From Rhynchopus euleeides (Eukaryota; Euglenozoa; Diplonemea; Diplonemida; Diplonemidae): a stretch of DNA of 64,000 nucleotides. Below the pieces are notes generated by a model that saw only the letters and a list, made by a program, of their open reading frames with translations, ran no database searches and was not told where the DNA came from. The position numbers and the translations under genes are program-made. Where the stretch lies: assembly GCA_963210315.1 (NCBI GenBank), contig OY723296.1, positions 1,984,001 to 2,048,000 on the forward strand, in the 5' to 3' direction. Positions 49,325 through 59,949 of this stretch are shown here, piece after piece (position 1 is the stretch's first letter; each line of letters begins with the position of its first letter).

Positions 49325-51661
49325 ATGAAGATGAACCCAACCCTCGAGGTTGGTGGGGAAGAATATGACTACAACAAGTGGTGCCACCTGATTGCCAACG
49401 AGCAGATGACAACGACCAGCGATTGCAGCGGGGTGCTGTTTGTCGGGGCCACTGCGTCTGGGAAGAGCACGGCAATCGCCCTGCAGCTGGGGGCAGTGTA
49501 CGAGTGGATTGAGGGTCAGTACAAGCTGATGTACAGCCCCACAGGCACTCCCCAGACGCAGACGTCATCCGCGTCCATCCCACCGCAGACACTGCACATC
49601 TCTGCGTGGAAGGGGCCGGGAGGGCGGACCTGGATCGACAGCGCAGGGCTTGGGGAGAACCGCGGGAAGGACGAGAAGTGCTGGATGGAGGCCAATCTGC
49701 ACGTGTTCCTGCGCACCGTCGGGTCGCTGGATGCCATTGTCGTGGCACTCGACTACGGACAGCTGGCGACAGGGAAGACCTCCATGGAGCAGCTCTCACC
49801 GCTGTTGTCCGTGTCCGGCAACGACGACTGGCTGATGGAGTCCCTGGTGTTCTACGTCATCGGCGCGTCGACCGAAGGAGATCAGCTGTCGGTGGATGAG
49901 GTGAAGGAGAAGTACGGCAGCTGCGCGAAGGACAATGAGACCCTCCTCATAAACTCCGAGTCCGATCTACTGAAGAAGTACCTGGACGATGGCAAGGAGA
50001 TCCCCTCTGACGAACGGAAGAAAATAAAGGAGCGAGGGCTGTTGATCCGTCTGATGAAGCGCCTCAGCAGCAAGGGGTCGCAGGTCGTGGTATCCAACAT
50101 CTGCGGCGAGGAGGCCTGTGGAGGGACGAAGGCCCGCCTCGAGGCGGCTGTTGCTGCTGTTGCTGCTGTCCGAACCCTCCAAGGAAGCCAGCTGAAGAGT
50201 CTCGGGATGGGAGAGCTGGGTGGTGCCAGTGGTGCATGCCCGCTGTTTGCCCAGATGTTGCGTGCTTTGTGCCAGCGAGAGCTCCCACTTCTGACGAAAA
50301 AGAAGAACCTCCTGTGCCAACTGGGCAAGGACCTGGAGGCCAAAGAGACAGTGCTCTGTGCAATCGAGAGCGATCATGAGACGGCCAGGCGCCTCTTGGT
50401 CCAGGAGGCAGAAGATACGAAGACCGGGCTGCACCGCGAGATCACGACAGCGAATGCGACAATTGACAAGCTGCAGCAGATGACCCGCCACGTTGAGTTT
50501 AAGAGGGAGGAGCTACAGTTCTGCGATGTCTTTGGCTGTCTCTCACTACTGGAGGAGCGGAGGAGGAAACCGTACCGGTGGCAGTATGATGACACTTCGG
50601 CTCCGTTTGACAGCTACGAACTTTCGGGATCCTGTGTGGATGTGGACAGCTCCCGCGTGATTAAGTGTCACCCTAGTGCCGGGTTCCTGACGATGGATAT
50701 CGTGGCAACTAACCGTGTAGTCCTCAATGCGACAATCGTGCTCAAGCGGGAGGAGCGACACCTCTCACCAATCAAGGACCAGGTGGCTTCACTGAGGACA
50801 AAGGTGCGGGAATTGGAGGGAAAGTTGAAGACTACTCTGCTGTCCCTTGCGACAGCACACACTGCCGAGGCTGTGAAGCAGGTCGTGGTCGGGAACCTGC
50901 GGAGCATGCAGAAAGAGCTGAATGAAGTCGAGGGCACATTCAAAGATAGCCTGCCCACGACAAGCCTGCACGGATCATCATCTGTCACAGTGTCGCAGTA
51001 TGTGACACAGCTTGCGCGTCTGCTGCGGCTTCTCAAGAGCAAGGGTCTGCTTCCTGCAGACGCAGACCTGCAGAAGGGCGATGACCCGATCGAGGAGTTC
51101 CTGGCGGCGTTCGGCAGCATCGAAACGCATACAAAGAGTGGGGGTGTGATCGAGCGCTTCGCGCCGAGTGTGGTTGCGGGGGTCCAAGACAAGGCAAGCT
51201 TCAACGAGATGCAGCAAGCGGTGCTCCGCCCACACGAGGATGTCATCAACGCAGTGGCAGACACCGTCACGGCGGTGTGGAGGTCTGCAGGTGGACTCCC
51301 CGTCAACGACCAGGTGAGTGTTGGGATGGTGGTCGTGGTGGCCATGCTACTGATCGACTCCTGGGTCTGGTGGCGCGCGGCCAGTTTTGCTGTTGCCTGT
51401 GTCGTGGTGCTCGCGGCGGTCCGAGTGGCTTGGGTTGCAGCTGTGGAGCGCGTGCAGCGGGATACGCGGAAGGGTCTGGACGAAGTCTTTGCGCAAGTCG
51501 TCGCTTCGCGTACTGATGCTTCAGAAGTCCTCTTAGAAGTCTCCGAGAAGTTCGCAGCAAAGTTCAACCTTGATTTGCAGGCGAATCTTGACCCGGCTCG
51601 TGGGAGCTTCGCTCATGCGCACGTTCCGTCAACGCGCACGTTCCCGTCAACGTCAATATGA
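49325..51661 (+). CDS. P-loop GTPase-like protein with coiled coil and C-terminal membrane hairpin
   Basis: 778 residues. A G domain is suggested by the P-loop GATASGKST (~39-47) and DSAGLGEN (~104), a DxxG-type switch II as in AIG1/GIMAP, Toc34 or dynamin-related GTPases. A G4 (N/T)KxD motif is not obvious, so nucleotide specificity is uncertain. The middle (~300-420 and ~480-560) is coiled-coil rich (KKKNLLCQLGKDLEAKE, VASLRTKVRELEGKL). Two closely spaced hydrophobic segments (~663-705, MVVVVAMLLI and FAVACVVVLAAV) would form a membrane hairpin, leaving both termini cytosolic, with a ~65-residue amphipathic tail. This layout resembles membrane-anchored remodelling GTPases, but no specific family is claimed. 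The 3' end includes a short repeat (GCACGTTCC(C)GTCAACG). Confidence 0.65.
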   Translation: MKMNPTLEVGGEEYDYNKWCHLIANEQMTTTSDCSGVLFVGATASGKSTAIALQLGAVYEWIEGQYKLMYSPTGTPQTQTSSASIPPQTLHISAWKGPGGRTWIDSAGLGENRGKDEKCWMEANLHVFLRTVGSLDAIVVALDYGQLATGKTSMEQLSPLLSVSGNDDWLMESLVFYVIGASTEGDQLSVDEVKEKYGSCAKDNETLLINSESDLLKKYLDDGKEIPSDERKKIKERGLLIRLMKRLSSKGSQVVVSNICGEEACGGTKARLEAAVAAVAAVRTLQGSQLKSLGMGELGGASGACPLFAQMLRALCQRELPLLTKKKNLLCQLGKDLEAKETVLCAIESDHETARRLLVQEAEDTKTGLHREITTANATIDKLQQMTRHVEFKREELQFCDVFGCLSLLEERRRKPYRWQYDDTSAPFDSYELSGSCVDVDSSRVIKCHPSAGFLTMDIVATNRVVLNATIVLKREERHLSPIKDQVASLRTKVRELEGKLKTTLLSLATAHTAEAVKQVVVGNLRSMQKELNEVEGTFKDSLPTTSLHGSSSVTVSQYVTQLARLLRLLKSKGLLPADADLQKGDDPIEEFLAAFGSIETHTKSGGVIERFAPSVVAGVQDKASFNEMQQAVLRPHEDVINAVADTVTAVWRSAGGLPVNDQVSVGMVVVVAMLLIDSWVWWRAASFAVACVVVLAAVRVAWVAAVERVQRDTRKGLDEVFAQVVASRTDASEVLLEVSEKFAAKFNLDLQANLDPARGSFAHAHVPSTRTFPSTSI

Positions 51662-51900
51662 AGGGTTCACTGTTCTGAGAAGAGTCACAGGGCCTCCTGG
51701 TCGTGAAGACCCCACTAGGAGAGTCGGCATCGGCAGCGCATGCTTGCGATCTGCACACCGCAGTTTCGTTTCGTTGAACTTCCTGTTGCTGACCGATGAA
51801 CGCGTTGAAGAGCGGGTTTGCGGGCTTGCTGAGTGCAGGCAATTCTGGAAAAAATAGGCCAATTTTCACTACCTCAGAACTACCTTCAAACTACCAGTGT
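51662..51900. other. Intergenic, no gene seen
   Basis: Short spacer between the GTPase-like gene and dispersed repeat C; nothing recognised. Confidence 0.4.
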
Positions 51901-52218
51901 ATTTGCACATAACACACTTGTGTGGTACGGGAAATGCTAAGAGGAACACGATTGACTCGGGACTGCTGCTGGCCTCTCTTGCTGTGGTTCACTTATGTAT
52001 TGTGCTCTCCCTGCTCCTCATGGGTTTTGGCACAACGCTGATGATGAGGAAGTTGCATCAGACGACAAGGTAAGGAAGCACACCAAACCGGAGTTCCCCC
52101 AAATCAAAAGACACACACCGCCCGAGAGGCAATCGGCACATTTTAGCGACGGAGACCGATGGACCTATGATGCAACATTCACAGCATCGCGGCAGGCCAG
52201 GTGTTTCTCGTAGCTTTT
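51901..52218 (+). repeat. Dispersed repeat C, copy 2
   Basis: Matches 3405-3768: GCACATAACACAC, GTGGTACGGGAAATGCTA, GGACTGCTGCTGGCCTCTC, ACGACAAGGTAAGG and the final CAGGTGTTTCTCGTAG block. It lacks the left 59-bp direct repeat. MITE A follows immediately. Confidence 0.8.
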
Positions 52219-52326
52219 GGGGGTCTTCGCTGGTCGACAAACTTCGACAATCTTCGTCAGTTTTCAGCCAATTCAACAGGAAATGCACCAAAATGCACTG
52301 ACGATCACCCCGTAGCGAAGACCCCC
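52219..52326. mobile_element. MITE A, copy 2 (opposite orientation)
   Basis: Perfect 13-bp inverted ends, GGGGGTCTTCGCT and its complement. The interior is the reverse complement of 3966-4071 at roughly 85% by eye. Flanks are T-runs (TTTT left, TTT right), compatible with a TTT or TT target duplication. Confidence 0.87.
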
Positions 52327-53769
52327 TTTACCTTTTGAGGGCTCAGCCACACCAACTGGTCATGCTGCAACACGTTGTCAAGAGCTGACCAATCATTCAG
52401 ACACAGGCCCGCAACACAACAGCCCATTTCGCACAAAACGTCAGAGAATTAGTGCGGGAACACCGCGACCTCAAGCCGTACATTTCGTCACACTGCAGGC
52501 AGCTCTGCCTTTCTTGTTGAACCGAAGGAACCGAAATCGAAGGAAATGGGAATAATGGGGGCCCTCGCTACCAGTCCCACCTCGTCACAGCTCGTCAGTC
52601 AGTGAGGGGAAGCGAGCCGTTGCACACTTTCTTTCTCACTCAGTCACATCTGGAGCGAGGCCCCCCAATGGAAATGGAATGTGAGGAACAGGTGGCGAGG
52701 AAACCACCGCTGCCTGCACCAACCTAACCTCGTGCACGGCGCTTAACACTCGGGGAACACGCACGATCTCATGATTGTGTTACGTCCCTTCACCAACAGC
52801 TCTCGCTCTGGCTGGGCCAGGCTGTGGGTTCCGCTGGGTTCTTGCCCAGTGACTGCTTCTGCTCAAGGGCTTCGCTCTGATCTCACACACCCTTTCACTC
52901 TCACATACACATGCAGACACCTGACAGCGTGCGGATCTGGCCATCATGCAGATCTGAAGAAAACTCACCACATCCTCCTCCCACATCCTCTCCACACCCT
53001 TCTCGCCCCCTCCCGTTCTAAATGTGACAGGCCTGAAGCTGATATGAAGGCGTCTCTCGTGTGTGCTGATTTTTGAGCAGTTTTGCACATGATCAAAAAC
53101 CAAGCATGCTTTGTCCTGTCAATTTTTCTGAACCCGACATCCCCTCCCGTGTGAACACCCCTGTGGCAGCATGTCCGCACCCCCGATCCACCCTTTTGTC
53201 ACACACAATACTGCCGTTGAGCATGGTCTCTGTCCCTGTCGGAGCGTTTGGGTGTCTTTGTGGCACCTTTCTCGGCGTCCAGGTCCAGGAGGGCGGCTGT
53301 CGTCGAGACCGTCTTCTGGGTGACCTTCTGAAGGTTTCCCGCCATAACCCCTCCTGGACCTGGATCTGCTATGCATTAGCGTCGCTACTGCATCTCGTTT
53401 TCCCTTGCCCGTCCCCATCCCAACACCATGACCCGAACTCTTGCTGCATTTCCCAGTCGAAACTTTCTGTGCCTTTAGCTGGATCTTGCGACCCACTCGC
53501 ACCACCTCGTCAGACCAGGAGTGGTGTGCACAAAGAGTGGGATTTGTGTTCCAATAAAACAGCTTTTGTCAGGAAGTGGGGGGGGGGGGGCACAGATAAG
53601 TATTACAAACCATGTGGAAGCGTAAGCGTCAACGCATCGTTTAGGGAGCACGGTTTCTCCGCTTGTTGTCTGACCTTCCACCCCGTGAAAATGTCATCCC
53701 CTAAACAGGCGTGTATATGTCACCCCCCTTCCGATTTTTGCACCTGTGGGGGGTGACAGATACACGGCA
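52327..53769. other. No gene recognised
   Basis: 1.4 kb with a poly-G run near 53579. An open frame at 53073-53756 (227 codons) has no recognisable domain and biased, low-complexity composition; not annotated as a gene. Confidence 0.4.
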
Positions 53770-53976
53770 GGGCAATTCCTAACTATCGACCCATCGACCC
53801 ACCAAAAACCGGTTTCCCCTTTCCATTGACCCACCGACCCACCGAATTTCTGCAGGATGGGTCGATGGGTTGATGCGTTGGTCTTTACCCCCTTTTTGAC
53901 AGTCTTTGCTCAGCTCCCCCCTTTTTCCCCCCCATCGACCAGTTTTCCCCCGACCCTGGAAAGTTAGGAACATCCC
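53770..53976. mobile_element. Fold-back (MITE-like) element with internal hairpin
   Basis: The ends GGGCAATTCCTAAC (53770-53783) and GTTAGGAACATCCC (53963-53976) are imperfect inverted repeats. Inside, ATCGACCCATCGACCCA (53785-53801) pairs with 53858-53874 with one mismatch. The GTCGACCCA-type word resembles the hairpin arm in the hAT array at 28785-29388, but the ends differ, so kinship is uncertain. Confidence 0.6.
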
Positions 53977-53978
53977 TG

Positions 53979-54143
53979 CTCGTGTGAGCGGAAAGCGACC
54001 TACCACAGCTGCACCAAACGTGCTCTATACACACAGCTCCTCTATGCAGGAAATACAAGGATACGTTTCGGGGGTTTTTTGTGTGTAAATCGTCAGCGCA
54101 ACAAACAAAAAGGAAAATCCATCAGCGCGGTTGTTGCTGTGAG
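53979..54143 (-). repeat. Dispersed repeat D, reverse-oriented copy
   Basis: Shares CGTGTGAGCGGAAAGCGACC, CCAAACGTGCTCTATACAC, AACAAACAAAAAGGAAAATC and CATCAGCGCGGTTG with the other D copies. Confidence 0.75.
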
Positions 54144-54521
54144 GGGCGCTTAAAACGGGCGGTCCGCGAGGCTCCGCGGTAACGTGAGTACCCCTCGAGA
54201 CAGTGGAGGCAGCACCAGAGTTCGATCGGTGCGTCCTACACTAAACTAAAAAGATTAACGTGTGTGTGTGTGGACGCGTCAACGCAAAAGGGTCCTGCTG
54301 CTGAGTGGTGCTATGGAGAACGCCCTCTCCTGCTGCAGGTTTGCAAGTCGGCAAAACATACGACACCGCAGAGGCCACGAAAACGTGTGCATGCACCGCA
54401 CCACTGCACCCACCCACCTACCCACCCGCCCACCACAGCGTTGCCATGGGACTGCCATGAGCAGCGGGATACACACCTGACCCTACACGGCGGCACAGCT
54501 GCCCCTGGCTGGTGAGCTGTG
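54144..54521 (+). promoter_or_regulatory. Upstream region of the polycystin-2-like gene
   Basis: About 380 bp without a gene. It includes a (GT)n run near 54261-54271 and (CCAC)n near 54405-54435. No specific promoter element is assigned. Confidence 0.3.
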
Positions 54522-57500
54522 ATGGCGCCTGCGGTGTGGACGAAGCTTGAGGTAGACCGTCTGCGCGAGGCCTTCAAACAGGCCGACAAGGACAAGGATG
54601 GGAAGCTGGAGAAGTCGGAGCTGGAGGACCTGCTGCAGAACCAGTTCGGCAGCCTCCGCGATGCAGACGATCTCGACGAGCTGCTGCCGCACATCGATGA
54701 CGGGGAGAAGATCGACTTCGAGCACTACGTGACGTACACCACTTCAGACCTGTCGATGCGTTTTGACCTGCGCTTCATCCGGCACATGCGCGAGTCATGG
54801 GAGGACCAGCTCGGGCTGCAGCTCTACTTCCCCTTCCTGGCCCTCTTCATCACATACCTTGTGATCGGGCACTCCCTGGGCCCGAGCTACTGGCAGACCT
54901 TCGCACTCAACGACCTAGTGATGGGTGAAGAGTTCGACACCTCCCCAGACATGCGCTTCGAGAAGTTCTACCACGAGATCAAAGACGAGGATGAGTACTG
55001 GATGTGGGTGCACGGCCCCCTCCTCAACGCCTGGTGGGGTGAGAACGACGGCGACGCTGCGAACGGCTACGCAAAGTACGCCAACATGCCTGTCGGTGCG
55101 CTGAAACTGCGGCAGGTGCGTGTGGAGCCCGAGACCTGCGCCTCCCGCCACGCCTTCTACCCCAACAGGGTGCGCCACACCAACCTCTCGGCCGTCATCG
55201 GCGATGGCGGGCTGACGGTGCGCGACAGGCTGGGCCACTTCCCTCTGGAGTGCTTCCCGAAGTGGCGGTCCACACGGCGCTACACAGGACCCTACATTGT
55301 GGACCGCACCATCCCTGCTGATGCACCTTTCTCGACAGACGTCACACGCGTGCCGCTGAATGTGTCGCGCGTGCAGGCAGATGCGTATCAGATGGTGGGC
55401 GAGGCGCTGTGGCACCGCGACTGCAGCAACAACGTGCAGAGTAGCATACAGGGGCTGACGGTGACGGGCCTCAACGCGTCGACCTTCATGTGGTTTGAGG
55501 CGAAGGCTTCGAACTACGACTGCGAGGGGTACGCGTTGGTGATCCCCTTCTCGTGGAACCGATCACGTGTGGTGCAGGCGCTGGGATACCTGCAGAACGG
55601 GATACCTTACACCGCTGATGACGGGACAGAGAAGAAGCTGCCGTGGATCGACCTCCAAACCCGTGCATTGTGTATGTCCCAGGGAGGGTTATCTTCGTTG
55701 GTCCCGAATGGGGTGGCTCGTGTCGTGCCCTCCTCCTCCCCTTCTGCCACCCTCTTCTGCCACAGCTGTTGAGATGTTCACGTACAGCCCGAACGTCAAC
55801 CTGTTCAGCCGGCTGCAGTATCTGGTGGAGGTGACGGACGGCGGTGCCTGGGTGCCAGCCTCAAAGACCATCAAGTATGCCTGCAAGCAAGCACGAAGCA
55901 CAGCCTTGTAACAAATTGAGGTCAACTCGCTTCAGCCCTGTGATGATCAGGCACCCACACACACACCCACCACACCACAGCTTCAAGTTGTTCCAATGGA
56001 AGACGTTCCAGTTTGCGTACTTCTTCTTCATGTTCCTGTTCGTGCTGATCCTGGTGTGCCACTTCATGTCGTGGTGCACAAGGGTATGTCCCCGCAGCCC
56101 AGCCCTGCCGCACTGTGCCGCCGCTGCCCTCAGGTGTGGGGTGCCGCCAGCGATTTGAAGCACGACTGGCGAGCCACCGGAGTGCTCGTCACGACAAAGG
56201 CAGTGATCCGCACCCTTGCGACCCACTGGATGGCACTCGACCTGACAAACTACCTCTTCTTCGCCTGTGCCTGGAGCATCAAGTTCTGGCTCATGGCCTA
56301 CGGCATGACGAACACACCTGTGCTGGAGAACGACTGGTTCCCAGACGAATACGAGACTGTGGCTAGGTGGGTGCAGGTATGGCCACCCCACCCACCCCAG
56401 CCACCACCACCCCACACCACCCCCCCAGATTGCAAACTACTTCGACGGCGTCAACGCGCTTCTCTGCTGCATCCGCATCCTCTACTACCTCCGCCTCAAC
56501 CCGAGGTTCAACCTGCTGCCCAAGTCGTTGGAGAAGGCGAAGGAGGAGCTGTGGGGGCTGCTGCTGATCTTCTTCATCCTGTTTGTGGGGTTCTGCCTCA
56601 TGGGGTACATCGTGCTTGGCCAGGTTGTGGAAGACTTCCGCAACCCTTGGCTCACCCCCGTCGTGCTGCTGCGCTACATGGTTGGCGACTTTGACTACGT
56701 GCAGATCCGAGAGGAGCGGCGTGTCCTGGGGCCCCTGTTCTTCTCCATGTTTCAGACGACCTGCTTCCTGGTGCTGCTCAACATGGTCATCGCCGTGCTG
56801 TCCGACTCCTTCTCGGAGGTGCAGGAGGAGAAGTGGCGCCCAGAGATGCTCCGCTCCCTGATGGACAACACAAACGACCCGATCTACGACCCGAAGAAGG
56901 GGCAGACCAGCAACATGTTCAACAACCTGGCGGTGGTGCGCGAGGTGCGGTACTGGGTGACCCGGTTCGTCCTCTCCGTCAAAGACGCCCTGTTCAACGT
57001 CAGCGACATCGAGGCGCGCAAGCGGGATGCGGACAACCTTAACCCACGCATCTACTGGGAGAAGAAGGAGGGCGCGATCCATGCCAAAAAGAGCGTTGCG
57101 TCGTTCGTTGACAAGCTGAACCTCTGCGTGCTGCAGCTGGAGGACTATTTGGTGTTCGGGGGGGACACGGAGGACGACGACGACGGGCCGCAGAGCTTCC
57201 AAGGGTTCGGCTACGACTACGAGCAGGTGGCGAAGCACCTGGTCACCGCCCCTGCTGAGAAGATGGACCGCGAGTCGCGCCTGCTGCTGACAGACCTGCT
57301 GGAGAGCCACCACTACTGGCACAACGAGGTCAGGGGCATTGCCGAGTTCGGGGATCCAGACGAGCCGGCACGCCACCGCGAGACAGAGCGTAAGGACGAC
57401 CAGATCAAGCAGCTCTTCAAGGCACAGCGTATGCAACCCTCACATGGGTCCTTCTCATCTGAATATCACTCACGAATGGATTGCACACCTTTGTGCGCTG

Positions 57501-58868
57501 TGGGCCTGCGCTCTGTGTCGCGCGTCAAACCTTTTCTCGCAGTTCTGCATTTCTGAGCGAAGCCCCTCCGGCAGCGGTGGAACAGAGAGTCACTCTTTGC
57601 ACCCCTGATGGGCTGCCGCACACCCATCCAACAAAAGTTTAAAAATTCCAAAACAATGGGGTCGAGACACTCTTGCTACGGCCACACCACACTGCCCCCT
57701 CACCCCTCCCTCTGCAGGTCTTTCGATGTATGCTTATGGCGATGTTGACGACGACGACATGTACGATGCGGTGTCGCACGCAGAGTCGCACGACCTGGGC
57801 GACGAGGAGGAGGAGTTCGACAACGTCGAGGAGTGGCGGCGGCGGTGCAAGGAGCAGGACACGCTGATGGACGACATCGTCCAGCAGGCCTCCTCCATCC
57901 ACTCCAACAAGCAGCAGATCCAGGGGCTCATGCGGGGCGCCCTCATCTCCGCACTGCAGAGCAGGCTGGCCCGCCCGAAGTGCGCCATGCGCTTCGAGGA
58001 CAACTCACACGTGCAGATCAGGGTGCACCGCCTCATCGGCGCACGCTTCGGGCAATACCTACCCGACGGTGTCATGGCGCGCCGCACCCACAACGTCACC
58101 ATCTTCACGGGGGACGACCCCGACGCCACCAGCATGCCCTTTGCCTTGGTGAGCCACGCCTCCGAGTCTGCGATGCTGGCGGAGGCGAAGAAGGCCCTCG
58201 GCATCCCGCGTGAGAAGGGTGTCCGCGTGATGCGGCACAGGCGGAGCTGCCCGTTCGACGATGTGACGGAGGCGGAGGTGCGCTTCACCTTCGATGGGGT
58301 TGGTGGGCCTGCGACGGGGCACCTGCTGCGCCTGGATGTCGTGGAGGGTGTGGAGGCTGTGGACTGGAACAGCGTGAAGTGGGCGGAGGTGAGCGGGAAG
58401 ACGGAGATAGCGGACGCCAAGACGCCTGCCCAGATGGAGGACAACGGGGGGAAGACGTCCCGCATGTGGCGCGAGCTGATCTGCGAGAAGGCCCTGCTTG
58501 CGGAGCTGCAGAAGAGGATCAACACCAAGACAGGTGTCCTCGAGACGCACGTGGGGCGGCCATACCTTGTGCCTGATCACTACGACGGGCCGAGGGACGA
58601 CGCTGCGAGCAAGGTTTTCACCGAACGCACCATGACGAAGGACGGGAATATCATCGAGGAGGATGACGATGAAGAGGTCCTCTGCTATTCGCAGCTCGAG
58701 CTGATCTACGAACCTGTGACACGCTTCCGCGAGCACATGGAAGATACCATACACGACATGGTCCGCAAGAAGCTCCCGAACCTGATGCTCAGCACCCTGG
58801 AGACGCAGCAGCTGATGACCCTCCTGGAGTGGAAGGTCCGCAACGACAAGCGCCAGAACCAGTTCTGA
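54522..58868 (+). CDS. Polycystin-2-like (TRPP) channel with N-terminal EF-hand, six exons
   Basis: Exons: 54522-55671, 55766-55874, 55981-56083, 56134-56376, 56429-57428, 57718-58868 (1251 residues). All five introns start GTATG and end CAG, and every join keeps frame. A canonical EF-hand loop DKDKDGKLEKSE lies near residue 25. S1 is near 101-120, followed by a ~300-residue extracytosolic polycystin loop with NVS and NAS sequons. S2 is ~427-447, S3 ~486-512, S4 ~539-558, S5 ~576-600, pore LLRYMVGDFDYVQI (~620) and S6 ~635-665 (VLLNMVIAVLSDSF). The long cytosolic tail (exon 6) has an acidic stretch, DVDDDDMYDAV...DEEEEF, and no recognised domain. Calcium-permeable polycystin-2 channels usually act in cilia/flagella or internal membranes. 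In PKD2 the EF-hand is C-terminal, so its N-terminal position here is notable. The start is the ATG just before the EF-hand. Confidence 0.9.
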
Positions 58869-59949
58869 TTCCGAATAGGTTTTTGAACTGCCTTCCCCAA
58901 GCAGCAGCCGTGCCCTCGGATTCCACACGCCCCCCCCTCCTCCGGGCCGACAAAAGAAGACCAATCTTTGCCGGGAATATGGAGGGCCGGGCCTCGCTTT
59001 TTCTCATTGCAGCAACACGCAGGGGGGGGGGGTTCAGGGGTTCAGGGGTTGCCGGGGCCTATCATCCCATTCCTTACCATTCCATACTCATTGCTGAAAG
59101 GGCTGCCCTCATACCCCGAGTAATACTTCTGTCAGCACTAGACAGTTCATACCTAATAGCCGGTAGGTGTTAGACCAGGGCGGCGTCTCTATTCTTCTCT
59201 ACGCTTCAAAGGCAAGGACTCCCGATACCGACACATTTGTGCGCTGTGTCCGTTGTGTCGTGTCGTAGCCCTGTGTCAAGACTGTGCGGGTGTGTGCGGC
59301 ATTCTAAATCGTGAGGGAGCTCGCCTTTTCGTTCTCCGGCACGCCTTGTTGTCCGGCACAGAGGTTGGCTGTCGAAGCGTGTAACCTGTGTATCAGCATG
59401 TGCCCCCTGCCCGCACTGCAGGCAGCCCCAGGAGGCAGGCCCGACCCAAACCCCCTCAGAGTCCTTTCATGCGGTGTGTGGGTGTGTGTCTGCGAACGGT
59501 TCAGCCTGCTGACCCCTCGCCCTTCCCCATGTGCTGCTCAGGCCCGGCACACCAGCCAGGGTCGCGGCATAAGGCAGGTGCCCCTCACGGCACTGCACCC
59601 TTGGCACATATGTTCTAGAAGCGATGAGGGTGTTGCAGCAGATCCGAAGATAACGGTCCCAATACCCCCGCCCGGTGTTTCTTTTCAATGCCACGCAGTG
59701 CCTTTTGTTTCTGGAAGCGTGAATGCGACGAACTGGCGATGTCGGAGCATAGAAGCGATGCTGTTTGTTGGATTTGTGTGTGGTTGACGTCTCCAGCAAT
59801 TCTCCAGCACAGAGTGATCAATGCAAAACCCATCTGTGGGGAGACCCGAAAGACTGTGTGCTGTCTTCTCTTTGTTGCAATACACACGGCAAACTGTCAC
59901 ACCCACCCCACCGCCCACCAGACCACCGGGCGACTGTTGGTGTCACGCG
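58869..59949. other. Intergenic, no gene seen
   Basis: 1.08 kb between the channel gene and the EF-hand gene. It includes a poly-G run near 59023-59031; nothing recognised. Confidence 0.45.

Noticed and set aside
53073..53756. 227-codon ORF
   Set aside because: No domain, Cys/Pro/Ser-rich bias, no paralogue and no splice context; treated as chance.
56134..56150. Alternative acceptor GCCGCCAG at 56150 in the polycystin-2-like gene
   Set aside because: It would shift the frame away from the conserved DWRATGV segment; CCTCAG at 56133 keeps it.
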